A DNA stretch of 64,000 nt from Gloeothece verrucosa PCC 7822 (GTDB lineage Bacteria; Cyanobacteriota; Cyanobacteriia; Cyanobacteriales; Microcystaceae), in assembly GCF_000147335.1 (NCBI RefSeq), contig NC_014501.1:2247501-2311500 (forward strand), written 5' to 3'. The notes under the pieces are model-generated. The model worked only from the letters and a program-made list of their open reading frames with translations. It had not been told where the DNA came from and ran no database searches. Shown piece after piece: positions 24,706 to 33,967 of this stretch; position 1 is the first letter of the stretch; each line of letters begins with the position of its first letter. The translations under genes and the position numbers were made by a program.

Positions 24706-26070
24706 CTATTCAAAACTCGGTAAACCCGCTAAAGCCATCGCGATTTCTTGAGGATTATACTCACTATCTTGAAGTTTACCGGCTTGATAATCAATATAGG
24801 CCTGCATATCGAAGTGACCATGACCACACAAATTAAATAAAATCGTGCGGCTAATGCCTTCTTCTTTACAAAGCAATGCCTCATCAATGGCTTTTCTCAC
24901 GGCATGATTAGCTTCTGGGGCGGGTAAAATTCCCTCCGAAGAAGCAAACGTCAAGCCGGCAGCAAAACAGCTTAATTGAGGATAAGCGCTACATTCAATC
25001 AAACCTAACTGAACCAAATGGCTGATTAAAGGAGCCATCCCATGATATCTTAACCCCCCCGCATGAAATCCTTCAGGAACAAAAGAATTGCCTAGGGTGT
25101 GCATTTTAACTAGCGGGGTTAAATGGGCAGTATCGCCAAAATCATAAGCATATTTTCCTCGCGTTAAAGTCGGACAAGCCGCAGGTTCTACCGCCATAAA
25201 TTTAATCGGTTTTTGGCTTTCTCCTCGCAATGAAGCCCCAAGAAACGGAAAAACCAGTCCGGCAAAATTGCTTCCTCCGCCAGTACAACCAATAATAATA
25301 TCCGGCTCATCTTCTGCCATCTTTAACTGTTCTATCGCTTCTAACCCGATCACGGTTTGATGCAGCAACACGTGATTTAATACGCTTCCTAAAGCATATT
25401 TTGTCTTAGAATCTTGGGCGGCTATTTCAATGGCTTCCCCGATAGCAATTCCTAAACTCCCTGTACTATCAGGATATTGGGCTAAAATTTCGCGTCCGGC
25501 TGCGGTTGTCTCACTCGGACTGGCTATCACTTTCGCCCCATAAGACTCCATCATCGCGCGGCGGTAGGGTTTTTGGTGATAACTCACCTTGACCATATAC
25601 ACTTCGACATCCAGGTCAAAAAACATCCCCGCTAAAGCTAGAGAACATCCCCATTGCCCGGCTCCGGTTTCAGTGGTTAGGCGTTTTACCCCTTCGATTT
25701 TGTTATAGTAAGCTTGAGGAATCGCTGTATTAGGTTTATGGCTACCGGTGGGGCTAACACCTTCATATTTATAATAAATTTTAGCGGGTGTATCGAGGGC
25801 TTTTTCTAAACGTCTGGCGCGATAAAGCGGCGTAGGTCGCCACTGACGATAGATATCATAAACCGGTGAGGGAATATCTATATATCTTTGCTGACTAACC
25901 TCTTGTTCAATGAGGGCTTGAGGAAATAAGGGTTCTAAATCAGCCGGTGTGATGGGTTGATGGGTTTGAGGATGTAGAACTGGGGGTAAAGGCGTAGGAA
26001 GATCGGCTTGAATGTTATACCAAGTTTTGGGGAGATGGTCTTCGGATAAGGTGTATTTGATCGTGTTCAT
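24706..26070 (-). CDS. trpB: TrpB2-type tryptophan synthase beta-like PLP enzyme
   Basis: This 454-aa member of the longer TrpB2 branch has the PLP lysine in [12 protein letters not shown], the phosphate-binding [12 protein letters not shown] and [16 protein letters not shown]. Length and the N-terminal extension ([19 protein letters not shown]) separate it from the canonical ~400-aa TrpB1. TrpB2 enzymes convert indole (or related substrates) and serine to tryptophan, often without TrpA. No trp operon surrounds it. It is 22 bp downstream of an M20 hydrolase gene on the same strand, so the two are probably co-transcribed. Confidence 0.92.
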   Translation of the reverse strand: MNTIKYTLSEDHLPKTWYNIQADLPTPLPPVLHPQTHQPITPADLEPLFPQALIEQEVSQQRYIDIPSPVYDIYRQWRPTPLYRARRLEKALDTPAKIYYKYEGVSPTGSHKPNTAIPQAYYNKIEGVKRLTTETGAGQWGCSLALAGMFFDLDVEVYMVKVSYHQKPYRRAMMESYGAKVIASPSETTAAGREILAQYPDSTGSLGIAIGEAIEIAAQDSKTKYALGSVLNHVLLHQTVIGLEAIEQLKMAEDEPDIIIGCTGGGSNFAGLVFPFLGASLRGESQKPIKFMAVEPAACPTLTRGKYAYDFGDTAHLTPLVKMHTLGNSFVPEGFHAGGLRYHGMAPLISHLVQLGLIECSAYPQLSCFAAGLTFASSEGILPAPEANHAVRKAIDEALLCKEEGISRTILFNLCGHGHFDMQAYIDYQAGKLQDSEYNPQEIAMALAGLPSFE

Positions 26071-26092
26071 CTGGTTTGTTGAAGATGGTAAT

Positions 26093-27307
26093 TTAACAAC
26101 AATATTTTTCTACACAACGGACAAACATTTCTACTCCCATTCCTAAAACAGTTTCATCAAAATCAAAACGGGGATGATGATGAGGATAGGCTAAACCTTT
26201 TTCTGGGTTAGCTGATCCTAAAAAGAAATAACATCCCGGCACTTGTTCTAGGAAAAAAGACATATCTTCACCCCCCATTGTCTGACATTCTGGAACAACT
26301 CCGATAGGGGTTTCTACTACGTCTAAAGCGACAGACCGAATTAAATCTGCTATTTGGGCGTTATTAATGACGGGAGGATAGAGTCTCCAGTAGTCTAACT
26401 CATAACTGGCCCCGTAACTTTGGCAAATGCCGCCGATGATCTCGTCTAGGCGTTTAGCAAAATAGTTTTCAAACACAGGATTAAAATAGCGTACTGTGCC
26501 GCTCATTTTGGCACTATCAGCAATAACATTGAGGGCTTTACCGGCATGAATTTCTCCCACCGTTACGACGGCTGATTCTAAGGGGTTAATATTGCGGGCG
26601 ACAATGGTTTGCAAGGCATTGATAATTTGAGCGGCAACCACCACAGAATCAACGGTTTGATGCGGCATGGCACCATGTCCTCCTTTCCCTTGAATCTGAA
26701 GGCGAAAACATTCTACTGCCGCCATTAATGCACCTGTACGCACTCCTAGGGTACCCAGGGGTAAATTATTCCAAAGATGTAATCCGATGATGGCATCTAC
26801 ATCCGGATTTTTTAATACCCCTTGTTCGATCATCGGTTTAGCGCCGCCTGGGCCTTCTTCGGCCGGTTGAAAAATGAATTTTACAGTTCCTCGGAAGTCT
26901 TGACGATGTTGGGAAAGATAATAAGCGGCTCCCAGGGCGATCGCCGTATGTCCATCATGACCACAGGCGTGCATAATGCCATGATGAAGAGAACGATAAG
27001 GCACTTCATTTTCTTCTTGAATGGGTAAAGCATCCATATCAGCACGAATGGCTAAGACTGGCCCGGGTTGGTTACTGTCAACGGTTGCGACTATGCCGGT
27101 TTTAGCGATACCGGTTTGATGATTAATTCCCCATTCCTGTAGTTTTTGGGCAACAAACTGAGCGGTTAACACTTCTTTAAAGCCTAATTCTGGGTGTTGA
27201 TGGAGTTGTCGCCGCCATTGGACTAATTGAGATTGCAGGGAGCGAATTTTGAGGCGAATCTGAGATTGATTAAACCCATTGGTGGACGACGTTAAAGTAG
27301 ATATCAT
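26093..27307 (-). CDS. M20-family amidohydrolase (HipO/IAA-amino acid hydrolase-like)
   Basis: The 404-aa dinuclear-metal hydrolase carries [28 protein letters not shown], the metal motif [33 protein letters not shown] and a C-terminal [14 protein letters not shown]. The family removes N-acyl groups from amino acids (hippurate, IAA conjugates, N-acetyl amino acids). The exact substrate cannot be read from sequence. A HIP1 octamer lies inside the gene (26936). Its partner downstream is TrpB2, suggesting amino-acid or indole metabolism. Confidence 0.9.
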   Translation of the reverse strand: MISTLTSSTNGFNQSQIRLKIRSLQSQLVQWRRQLHQHPELGFKEVLTAQFVAQKLQEWGINHQTGIAKTGIVATVDSNQPGPVLAIRADMDALPIQEENEVPYRSLHHGIMHACGHDGHTAIALGAAYYLSQHRQDFRGTVKFIFQPAEEGPGGAKPMIEQGVLKNPDVDAIIGLHLWNNLPLGTLGVRTGALMAAVECFRLQIQGKGGHGAMPHQTVDSVVVAAQIINALQTIVARNINPLESAVVTVGEIHAGKALNVIADSAKMSGTVRYFNPVFENYFAKRLDEIIGGICQSYGASYELDYWRLYPPVINNAQIADLIRSVALDVVETPIGVVPECQTMGGEDMSFFLEQVPGCYFFLGSANPEKGLAYPHHHPRFDFDETVLGMGVEMFVRCVEKYCC

Positions 27308-27544
27308 ATTGCCTGTGGACTGCTGGATAGATTGATGTTATTGCCTTTAACTTTCCATCTTACAAGCTCGGTGACCAATTTGTCTTTAATAGGCTCTAGG
27401 AAGTCGGCACTTTTGCCATTGAAAACCTTTGAGGAAAAATGCCAAAAAATCTGCATGAGGGAGCTAAATATTGTAGATTGTTTGAACTAAGAAAATCCTT
27501 TTATTCTTCTAATGAGAATTTAGAAAATCAAGGAACGAACAATC

Positions 27545-28243
27545 ATGGATGGCTGTAAATTTTGTGTGGCGGTTGGAATAGCACTGGCGGGCTTTTTTAG
27601 CTTTCCATCTTCCCTCAAAGCAGCCTGGCTCTATGATGAAACGGTGAACGGAGATCTCTCGGGAAATCGTTTATCACCCACTCATCTACCTGACTTAGCG
27701 GCTGGGGAGAATCTGCTCCATATTATTATTAACAATCAATCAGCTAATTCTACTGACAAAGATTTAGATTATTTTACCTTAACAATTCCGAAAAATTTAT
27801 CCCTGACTAAACTCATTTTAACGGATTATGTTTTAGGAGATGATGCGGCATTTATTGCCATTGAAAAAGGTTCAGTTATTACCGAAGACCCGAAAGCGCC
27901 TAATCCGGGAAATCTTTTAGGATTTGCTGAAGTGGGAACAAATCCGGCCCAGAGTGTTGTTAATATAGGTGAGGATCTGTTGCCTTTAATGGGGCTAAAT
28001 CAAAATCGTCCTGACCTTCCCAATGGCTATCCATCCCCGAATCCTCAAGGTTTTATTCCTCCTTTACTATCAGGCGACTATGCTTTTTGGGTTCAACAGT
28101 CATCTTATACTGAGCAACCCACAGAGATCACTTTGACATTTGTTGCTACGCCTGTTCCAGAACCCGCTTCAATTGTGGCTTTAATCACAGTGGGATTATT
28201 AGGGACTTTTGGCAAAATAAAAAGCTCATCATCTAAAATGTAA
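27545..28243 (+). CDS. PEP-CTERM anchored exported protein
   Basis: This 232-aa protein has an N-terminal signal peptide (CVAVGIALAGFFSFPSSLKA), a beta-rich middle and the classic tail PVPEPASIVALITVGLLGTFG followed by a basic end (KIKSS). PEP-CTERM tails are cut and processed by the exosortase system, usually on exopolysaccharide-producing bacteria. No exosortase gene is in the window. Two glycosyltransferase genes lie within 3.5 kb, which fits surface-polymer context only loosely. The body of the protein has no recognised function. Confidence 0.85.
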   Translation: MDGCKFCVAVGIALAGFFSFPSSLKAAWLYDETVNGDLSGNRLSPTHLPDLAAGENLLHIIINNQSANSTDKDLDYFTLTIPKNLSLTKLILTDYVLGDDAAFIAIEKGSVITEDPKAPNPGNLLGFAEVGTNPAQSVVNIGEDLLPLMGLNQNRPDLPNGYPSPNPQGFIPPLLSGDYAFWVQQSSYTEQPTEITLTFVATPVPEPASIVALITVGLLGTFGKIKSSSSKM

Positions 28244-28278
28244 AAGCAACTTAAAGATTTAAATTATCAATACTCACA

Positions 28279-28953
28279 ATGGAACAGACTGCCTTAAATG
28301 TGATCGCTATTAGCATTTTTGCTATGACTCTTTCGGTTTTACTCGGCCCTTTGTTCCATATTTCGCCGTTTATTCCCGCCGTAACCACGTTAAGCGTTTT
28401 AGGATTGACAACTTTGGATGGTTTAGCTTGGAATGGTAGAGGAATCACGATTTTATTAGACATTTTATCGGGGGAACAACATCGTCAACGAGTCATACAC
28501 CATGAAGCCGGACATTTTTTAGCCGCTTACTTTTTAGGCATTCCGGTGACGGGATATGCTCTTTCGGGTTGGGAAGCGTTTAAGCAAGGACAACCCGGGC
28601 TAGGAGGGGTGATGTTTGACACCACTGCTTTATTAGAAAAAAAAGTGAATTTTACAGAAATGCCTTTAATTTTAGATAGATTTTCTACCGTGTGGATGGC
28701 GGGAATAGCGGCAGAAACCTTAATTTATGGAGAATCTAAGGGAGGAGAAGAAGACCGACAAAAGCTTAGAGCCGCTTTACAGTGGGCTGGTGTTTCTCAA
28801 AACTCTTATCAGCAAAAAGAACGATGGGCATTGCTACAAGCCAAAAATTTAATTGAAAAACATCGATCTTCTTATGAAGCCTTAGTAACAGCGATGAAAC
28901 AACGAGCATCTGTTGAGGAATGTTCTCAAGCCCTCCATGCCCACTGGCAATAA
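28279..28953 (+). CDS. FtsH/M41-like metalloprotease-domain protein without AAA module
   Basis: This 224-aa protein has two N-terminal membrane helices (about 5-50), then VIHHEAGHFLAAYFLGIPVTGY with the zinc HEAGH motif at about 75-79. A helical region follows, with VWMAGIAAETLIYGESKGGEED reminiscent of the third metal ligand segment of FtsH. The AAA ATPase domain is absent. Such stand-alone M41-like proteins occur in cyanobacteria and plastids. It starts 36 bp after the PEP-CTERM gene on the same strand. Protease activity is unproven. Confidence 0.8.
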   Translation: MEQTALNVIAISIFAMTLSVLLGPLFHISPFIPAVTTLSVLGLTTLDGLAWNGRGITILLDILSGEQHRQRVIHHEAGHFLAAYFLGIPVTGYALSGWEAFKQGQPGLGGVMFDTTALLEKKVNFTEMPLILDRFSTVWMAGIAAETLIYGESKGGEEDRQKLRAALQWAGVSQNSYQQKERWALLQAKNLIEKHRSSYEALVTAMKQRASVEECSQALHAHWQ

Positions 28954-29013
28954 AACGGGGAAAAACTTGACCTCCCCGCTTCCTATGGTCAGCACTCCTG
29001 CCTCCTGCTCCCG

Positions 29014-30459
29014 CTACCTCTTGCCTCTGGCTTCCTGTCCCCCTGGGTTACCTGCCACTGTTTGAGTGCCAGTTGTGATCACACTCAGGGAACCCGCCAA
29101 CGGCACTGGCATCTCCTGTTCCCTGTTTCCGTCCTGAAGAACTTCTTGAAAAATTTCGATAATGCGATCAGTTTTTGCCACCCAATCATAATAATTGGTT
29201 TTCACTCGCTCAGTTCCTGCCTTACCCATTTGATCACGAAGTTCTGGAGATTGTGCTAAACGCAACATTGCTTGTGCTAATCCATCAATAAATGTTTGTA
29301 TAGAAGAGGGTTCTACAAGAATTCCGCACTCAGGGGTCACATAGTCGGCAGGTCCAGCCCATTTTGTAGTAATGACAGGTATTCCTAAAGCCATAGCTTC
29401 TAATAAAGCCGTTCCGCCACATTCTCGCAGAGAAGGCATGACAAAAACATCACAGTTCCGAACAATTTTTATACTTTCTGCCTGGGTTAACCAACCGTGA
29501 AAAATAATGCGTTGCTCAAGATTTAATTCTTTGACTTTTGCTTCAATCTCTGGACGAAGTTGCCCATCACCGACTAATTCTAAAATCGCATCAGTTTTGG
29601 GCGCAACCTGCTCAAATGCTTTCACGATAAATTGAATCCCTTTCCAATCTACAAAGCGTCCAGAATAGACAAAACGAACGCTTTTCTTTCCTCTTTCTTG
29701 AAGGGTAGTATCTTCATTTTTTAGCTGTAAAACTGATAAATTTATTCCACTTTCTATGACTTCATAAATTTTACCTCTGACTCCTACAGGCAAAGCTTTT
29801 GCTGTTCTTTGATTGGCGACAATTAAGGCGGCTGCTTGTAGCTTACCGGGAATAAATTTATGACAAATTAATGCCAAATATCGTCCTAATTTTATCGTGA
29901 AACCCGAAAATTTAGAATCCATAAACTGAAAAGCCGGTGGGAAGTTTAGCCCTCCACACAATGGCCCAATAACAACGGGAACTCCCATATCATACATAAA
30001 ACTAATTCCTTTAGGTGTAATAGGAGACGGTTCAAATACTAATTGGATATTTCGTTCATGGATTATTTGTTTAGCCAATAAACGAGTTTTTTGCTGAGTA
30101 AAAAAGTGTATAAACTGACCAAAAATTAAATCTTGTATCCGATAAGGAAACCAGAGGCCAGTTTCCCAAAACATTTTCTGAAAAGGGTTATCTTTAATAA
30201 AATAACAATAATGTAATTCTTCAGGGGAAAAGGACTCTCTCAGTTCGGCTTCAACCCTTTCATGGCAGATTAACCAAGTTTCAATATTTCTGCTTCGCAA
30301 AAGCTGAAAATAGTATAAGGGAAGACTTGATTCGCCCCCCATGCTCAGAGACACATTTTCTGCAACGATAAGAACTCGCATTTGAGAAGAGTTATTCCCT
30401 TGATAAAAGCCCAGTAAATTGCTCACCATTAATTGATCCTTAATTATAGTTTTGACCAC
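29014..30459 (-). CDS. Glycosyltransferase, GT4 family
   Basis: Up to 481 aa; homologues usually begin at MRVLIVAENVSLSMGGES (30381), so the first 26 residues may not be translated. It is a GT-B fold: N-terminal acceptor domain and C-terminal nucleotide-sugar domain with FVYSGRFVDWKGIQFIVKAF, LVGDGQLRPEIEA and the E-x7-E region FVMPSLRECGGTALLEAMALGIPVI. The last ~40 residues (REQEMPVPLAG...GGQEARGKR) come from STRR-like sequence and probably represent a repeat-derived tail. Substrate is unknown; extracellular polysaccharide is plausible. Confidence 0.85.
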   Translation of the reverse strand: MVKTIIKDQLMVSNLLGFYQGNNSSQMRVLIVAENVSLSMGGESSLPLYYFQLLRSRNIETWLICHERVEAELRESFSPEELHYCYFIKDNPFQKMFWETGLWFPYRIQDLIFGQFIHFFTQQKTRLLAKQIIHERNIQLVFEPSPITPKGISFMYDMGVPVVIGPLCGGLNFPPAFQFMDSKFSGFTIKLGRYLALICHKFIPGKLQAAALIVANQRTAKALPVGVRGKIYEVIESGINLSVLQLKNEDTTLQERGKKSVRFVYSGRFVDWKGIQFIVKAFEQVAPKTDAILELVGDGQLRPEIEAKVKELNLEQRIIFHGWLTQAESIKIVRNCDVFVMPSLRECGGTALLEAMALGIPVITTKWAGPADYVTPECGILVEPSSIQTFIDGLAQAMLRLAQSPELRDQMGKAGTERVKTNYYDWVAKTDRIIEIFQEVLQDGNREQEMPVPLAGSLSVITTGTQTVAGNPGGQEARGKR

Positions 30460-30661
30460 TCAGCTAGATGGAAAAATAAGTAATTGCTCTTTAACTTTAC
30501 TTTCAAGCACCAGACCATTGAGATTGGATGAATCGTACCGCAATACTCCGAGTTCAATTGTTTTTAATCAAGTGATTAATATACAGGAATATATTTTAAG
30601 CCTTTAACTAATAAGTTAAAAGTCGAACACTTGTTTATTGTTATCTGTGATTGCTGAAATC

Positions 30662-31774
30662 TTAAAATCCTAAAATCTTCATATATTTTAGCGCGGCAGA
30701 TTCTAATGTAAATTGTTGAAGCCATGAGGAATCTACTGATTTTTTTTGACCTGACAAAACTTTGACAATGGCTTGAGCTAAAGCATTACTATCCCCCACA
30801 GGAACTAACTCACCGTATTTTCCCTGAGCTAAGATCTCGGCAGGTCCACTTGGACAATCGGTAGATACCACAGGAGTACCTACAGCCATCGCTTCTATAA
30901 GCACATTCCCTAAACCTTCCCAAGCTGAAGACAACACAAATACAGAAGCTCGAGCCATGTAAGCATAAGGATTATCGACAAAACCCCCAAAGGCGACTTG
31001 TTGATCTAATTCCAACTTTTCCACTAAAGCTTTTAACTGAGAGTGTTGGCTACCTAGCCCGAGAATTAATAATCGAGCAGGGATGCTTTCTCGCACTTGT
31101 GCAAAAGCTTTAATCAAGTTAGCAAAATCTTTTTGCAGTTCTAATCGTCCTACTCCCAAGATTACGGGTAACTCTCCAGGTGCTAACCAAGTGTGATTAA
31201 CTTTTTCTTGGGCTTTTTGGTGAATAGTAGCAGAAATTACAGGATTATAAATAGTTTTAATTCGCTCGCTGGGCAAGCCTGTGATTTTGACGAGATCTTC
31301 TGCTACACCCATTGAGCAACTCACAATCCCATCTGCCCAAGGATATACAAGTTTGATCCATGAAGGAATCCAATGTCTAGAGGATAAGAGGGGTTCATCC
31401 TGTGTTTCTACAGAGATTGTATTATGCTCAGATACCACCACTCTTGTGGATGTTTTAGCAAAGCGTTTAACTAACAGAGCTATTTCGTTAGTAAAGTGAT
31501 AAGCTGTCAGTAAAGTATCTGGTTGTTCTTGCTGTAAATATTTTAATAAGCGGGTAAAGCGGCTAGGAAAATTAGAAACTTTTAAATCAACTATTCTGGC
31601 TTGGGATGGACATTGAGATGCTACCACAGGAAATCCAAGGGTATTAAGGACAAAATCCACTTGAATATCATACTCAATTAACATATGAGATAAATTGATC
31701 ATTGCCCGTTCAATTCCACCGTTATAAAAGGAGGGAAGATAAATAGCGAGATGCTTACCTTTTCCTTGAGACAT
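30662..31774 (-). CDS. Glycosyltransferase, GT4 family
   Basis: This 370-aa GT-B enzyme has an N-terminal glycine-rich entry LPSFYNGGIERAMINLSHML, SEHNTISVETQ, VGRLELQKDFANLIKAFAQV, and the E-x7-E motif around SSAWEGLGNVLIEAMAVGTPVVSTDCPSGPAEIL. This pattern matches amylovoran/teichuronic-type GT4 enzymes that add hexoses to surface glycans. It is co-directional with the preceding glycosyltransferase, but about 200 bp of non-coding DNA separates them. The ATG is preceded by AGGAATAA, a weak ribosome site. Confidence 0.87.
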   Translation of the reverse strand: MSQGKGKHLAIYLPSFYNGGIERAMINLSHMLIEYDIQVDFVLNTLGFPVVASQCPSQARIVDLKVSNFPSRFTRLLKYLQQEQPDTLLTAYHFTNEIALLVKRFAKTSTRVVVSEHNTISVETQDEPLLSSRHWIPSWIKLVYPWADGIVSCSMGVAEDLVKITGLPSERIKTIYNPVISATIHQKAQEKVNHTWLAPGELPVILGVGRLELQKDFANLIKAFAQVRESIPARLLILGLGSQHSQLKALVEKLELDQQVAFGGFVDNPYAYMARASVFVLSSAWEGLGNVLIEAMAVGTPVVSTDCPSGPAEILAQGKYGELVPVGDSNALAQAIVKVLSGQKKSVDSSWLQQFTLESAALKYMKILGF

Positions 31775-32323
31775 AATTACTTATTCCTCCGCTTTTTTAT
31801 TAATGATATTGATGAAAACCCCGCGTCTTTCCCAAGCTTCTTAAAAGGGGGTTTAAATTACCTTACCACACAGACAACTTACCAGCATCTTTGAAGTTCT
31901 ACAGGCGGCTTGTGGCCTGCTGATGATGAAAATTTAGCCGCTTGAGTTGACTCCTCCTCACCCCTCGCCGTGCCAAGAAAAATGAGCTTTGAGGGACTTT
32001 GGCAAAGGAACGGGGTTTAAATAACTTTAACTAAAGTTTGATGACTCTTTAAAAAAGGTGATCTCTATGGGGAAAGGCTTAAAGGATTAAGGTTAAAAAA
32101 ATTTCTAATTTTAGTTTTAAATCATTTTATTTTAAACATGAGTTGACGAGTCTAATTACTTCACGATCATCCCCTGACGATGGCTTCTTTCTTGACATTA
32201 AGGCTAATGAATGACAAGATGAGATAGAAAGCCTATTAGATCTAAACTCTCTTGGTAAATTATTGAGTTAAGTGTTATAATTTAATATTTTTTGTAGCAT
32301 AATTACAATCTAAACAAAAATTA
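31775..32323. other. Divergent intergenic region, 549 bp
   Basis: The region lies between a minus-strand glycosyltransferase and the plus-strand MFS gene. It holds two similar GGGGTTTAAAT(A/T)A stretches (about 31848 and 32016) and otherwise AT-rich sequence. I find no RNA gene or supported ORF. Confidence 0.4.
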
Positions 32324-33703
32324 ATGAACCGTCGTTCCCCAGTTTCACCGACATCCAACTCAAACCGAGGATTTTTATCAATTCTCCAAAATCGTCGATT
32401 TTTAATTTTTTGGATAGGAGAGGGTCTTTCGCAACTCGGGGATAAAATTTATTTAATTTGGACAATAGGACTCATAGCTCATTATTATCAAGCCGAGGGT
32501 CAACCGATTAGCGGCTGGGTATCAGCTATTATGATAGCCTTTACCATTCCCGCTTTTTTATTTGGGACAGTGGCTGGAGTGTATGTAGATCGATGGCCAA
32601 AAAAGCCCATTTTAGTTAATTCTAATCTAGTGCGAGGATTGCTCGTCTTTGTAGTTCTACCTTTATTGTGGGGATTTGACGGGCAAACCCTCTCTTTGCC
32701 GGTTAACTGGCTGCCTTCTTATCTACGCTCTTGGCATTCGGGTATTCATGAAACTTTTGAACTACCTACAGGGTTTTTAATTCTTCTATTTTTTACTTTT
32801 ATTAATTCTACCATTACCCAATTTTTTGCCCCGGCTGAACAGGTAACCATTCCTTTAATTGTTAGGCGGCGTGATCTTTTAGGAGCCAATTCTCTGTTTA
32901 CCACGACGATGATGGCGATGATGATTATCGGTTTTGCTATCGGAGAGCCGCTTTTAGAAGTGGGGGCAAAATTATCAGAGGGAGTCGGTTTGTCAGAGCA
33001 ACTGGGAAAAACGGCTATTGTGGGCGGTGCTTATGTGCTGGCGGCAGGAATTCTCACTCAACTGAAATTCGGGGAAAAGCGGCTCGATAAAAAGGAAAAA
33101 TTACCCCATGTTTGGCAAGATATTCAGGAAGGAGTGCTTTATTTAGGAAAAAATTCCGTAGTCCGCAATGCTTTAATTCAATTAGTGATTCTCTTTTCAA
33201 TTTTTGCGGCTTTGTCGGTATTGGCAGTAAGAATTGCAGAAACAATTCCCGGCTTGAAAGCGGATCAATTTGGCTTCTTGTTAGCGGGAGCCGGTACAGG
33301 AATGGCTTTGGGGGCTGGAATTATCGGCAATTGGGGACAGCGCTTTGATCGCACCCAAATGAGTTTGTGGGGATCACTAGGAGTTAGCCTATCTTTATTA
33401 AGTTTAGCTTTATCGGTGGACAGTCTGTTTTTAACTTGGTTGATGACTGTATTTTTAGGAGTTTTTGCCGCTTTTGTGGGTGTTCCTATGCAAACCGCCA
33501 TACAAGAAGAAACCCCTGTGCAACTACGGGGAAAGATATTTGGTTTACAAAATAATGCAGTTAATATAGCGCTTTCTTTACCTCTAGCTTTGGCAGGAGT
33601 AGCAGAAACTTTATTGGGAGTGCGCCCGGTTTTAGTGAGTCTGGCTTTATTTTCACTGACTGGAGGACTACTCTCTTTTATTTATAAGCCTGTTAAAAAA
33701 TAA
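32324..33703 (+). CDS. MFS transporter (MFS_3-like)
   Basis: This 459-aa protein has about 12 membrane helices. The N-terminal FLIFWIGEGLSQLGDKIYLIW and the loop-2/3 signature GVYVDRWPKKPILVNSNLVRG are typical of the multidrug/enterobactin-exporter-like MFS_3 branch. A repeat of the signature lies mid-protein (GNWGQRFDRTQMSLWG). The substrate is unknown. It is monocistronic, with a GC-rich hairpin repeat about 115 bp downstream. Confidence 0.87.
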   Translation: MNRRSPVSPTSNSNRGFLSILQNRRFLIFWIGEGLSQLGDKIYLIWTIGLIAHYYQAEGQPISGWVSAIMIAFTIPAFLFGTVAGVYVDRWPKKPILVNSNLVRGLLVFVVLPLLWGFDGQTLSLPVNWLPSYLRSWHSGIHETFELPTGFLILLFFTFINSTITQFFAPAEQVTIPLIVRRRDLLGANSLFTTTMMAMMIIGFAIGEPLLEVGAKLSEGVGLSEQLGKTAIVGGAYVLAAGILTQLKFGEKRLDKKEKLPHVWQDIQEGVLYLGKNSVVRNALIQLVILFSIFAALSVLAVRIAETIPGLKADQFGFLLAGAGTGMALGAGIIGNWGQRFDRTQMSLWGSLGVSLSLLSLALSVDSLFLTWLMTVFLGVFAAFVGVPMQTAIQEETPVQLRGKIFGLQNNAVNIALSLPLALAGVAETLLGVRPVLVSLALFSLTGGLLSFIYKPVKK

Positions 33704-33817
33704 TTCTTTGGGGATTAGTAGTACCTCAGAGAGTTATTTAGGACTAATGGTGTATAAAAATACTATAATAAGCTAAATACAAAGATAATCAAAATCTTTC
33801 CCCCTAACCTCCTCTGT

Positions 33818-33850
33818 GATCCCCCCTACCCCCGTTATTAAGAGGGGAGG
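33818..33850. repeat. Dispersed GC-rich hairpin repeat
   Basis: The GATCCCCCCTACCCCCGTTA sequence with a following AGAGGGGAGG arm resembles the element at 60787-60816 (GATCCCCCTTAACCCCCC...GGGGGG). Such C-run/G-run hairpins are common in intergenic cyanobacterial DNA and may act as terminators. This one lies after the MFS gene. Confidence 0.5.
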
Positions 33851-33967
33851 AGACGAGCAACAAACAAGGTTAGTTGTCTGAATGCAACTTTCGATAAACA
33901 TGAGTATTAGATATTACTCAAAGCTTAATTAACCCCAAAAATATTTCGTTTAAAACCCTGTGGCACA

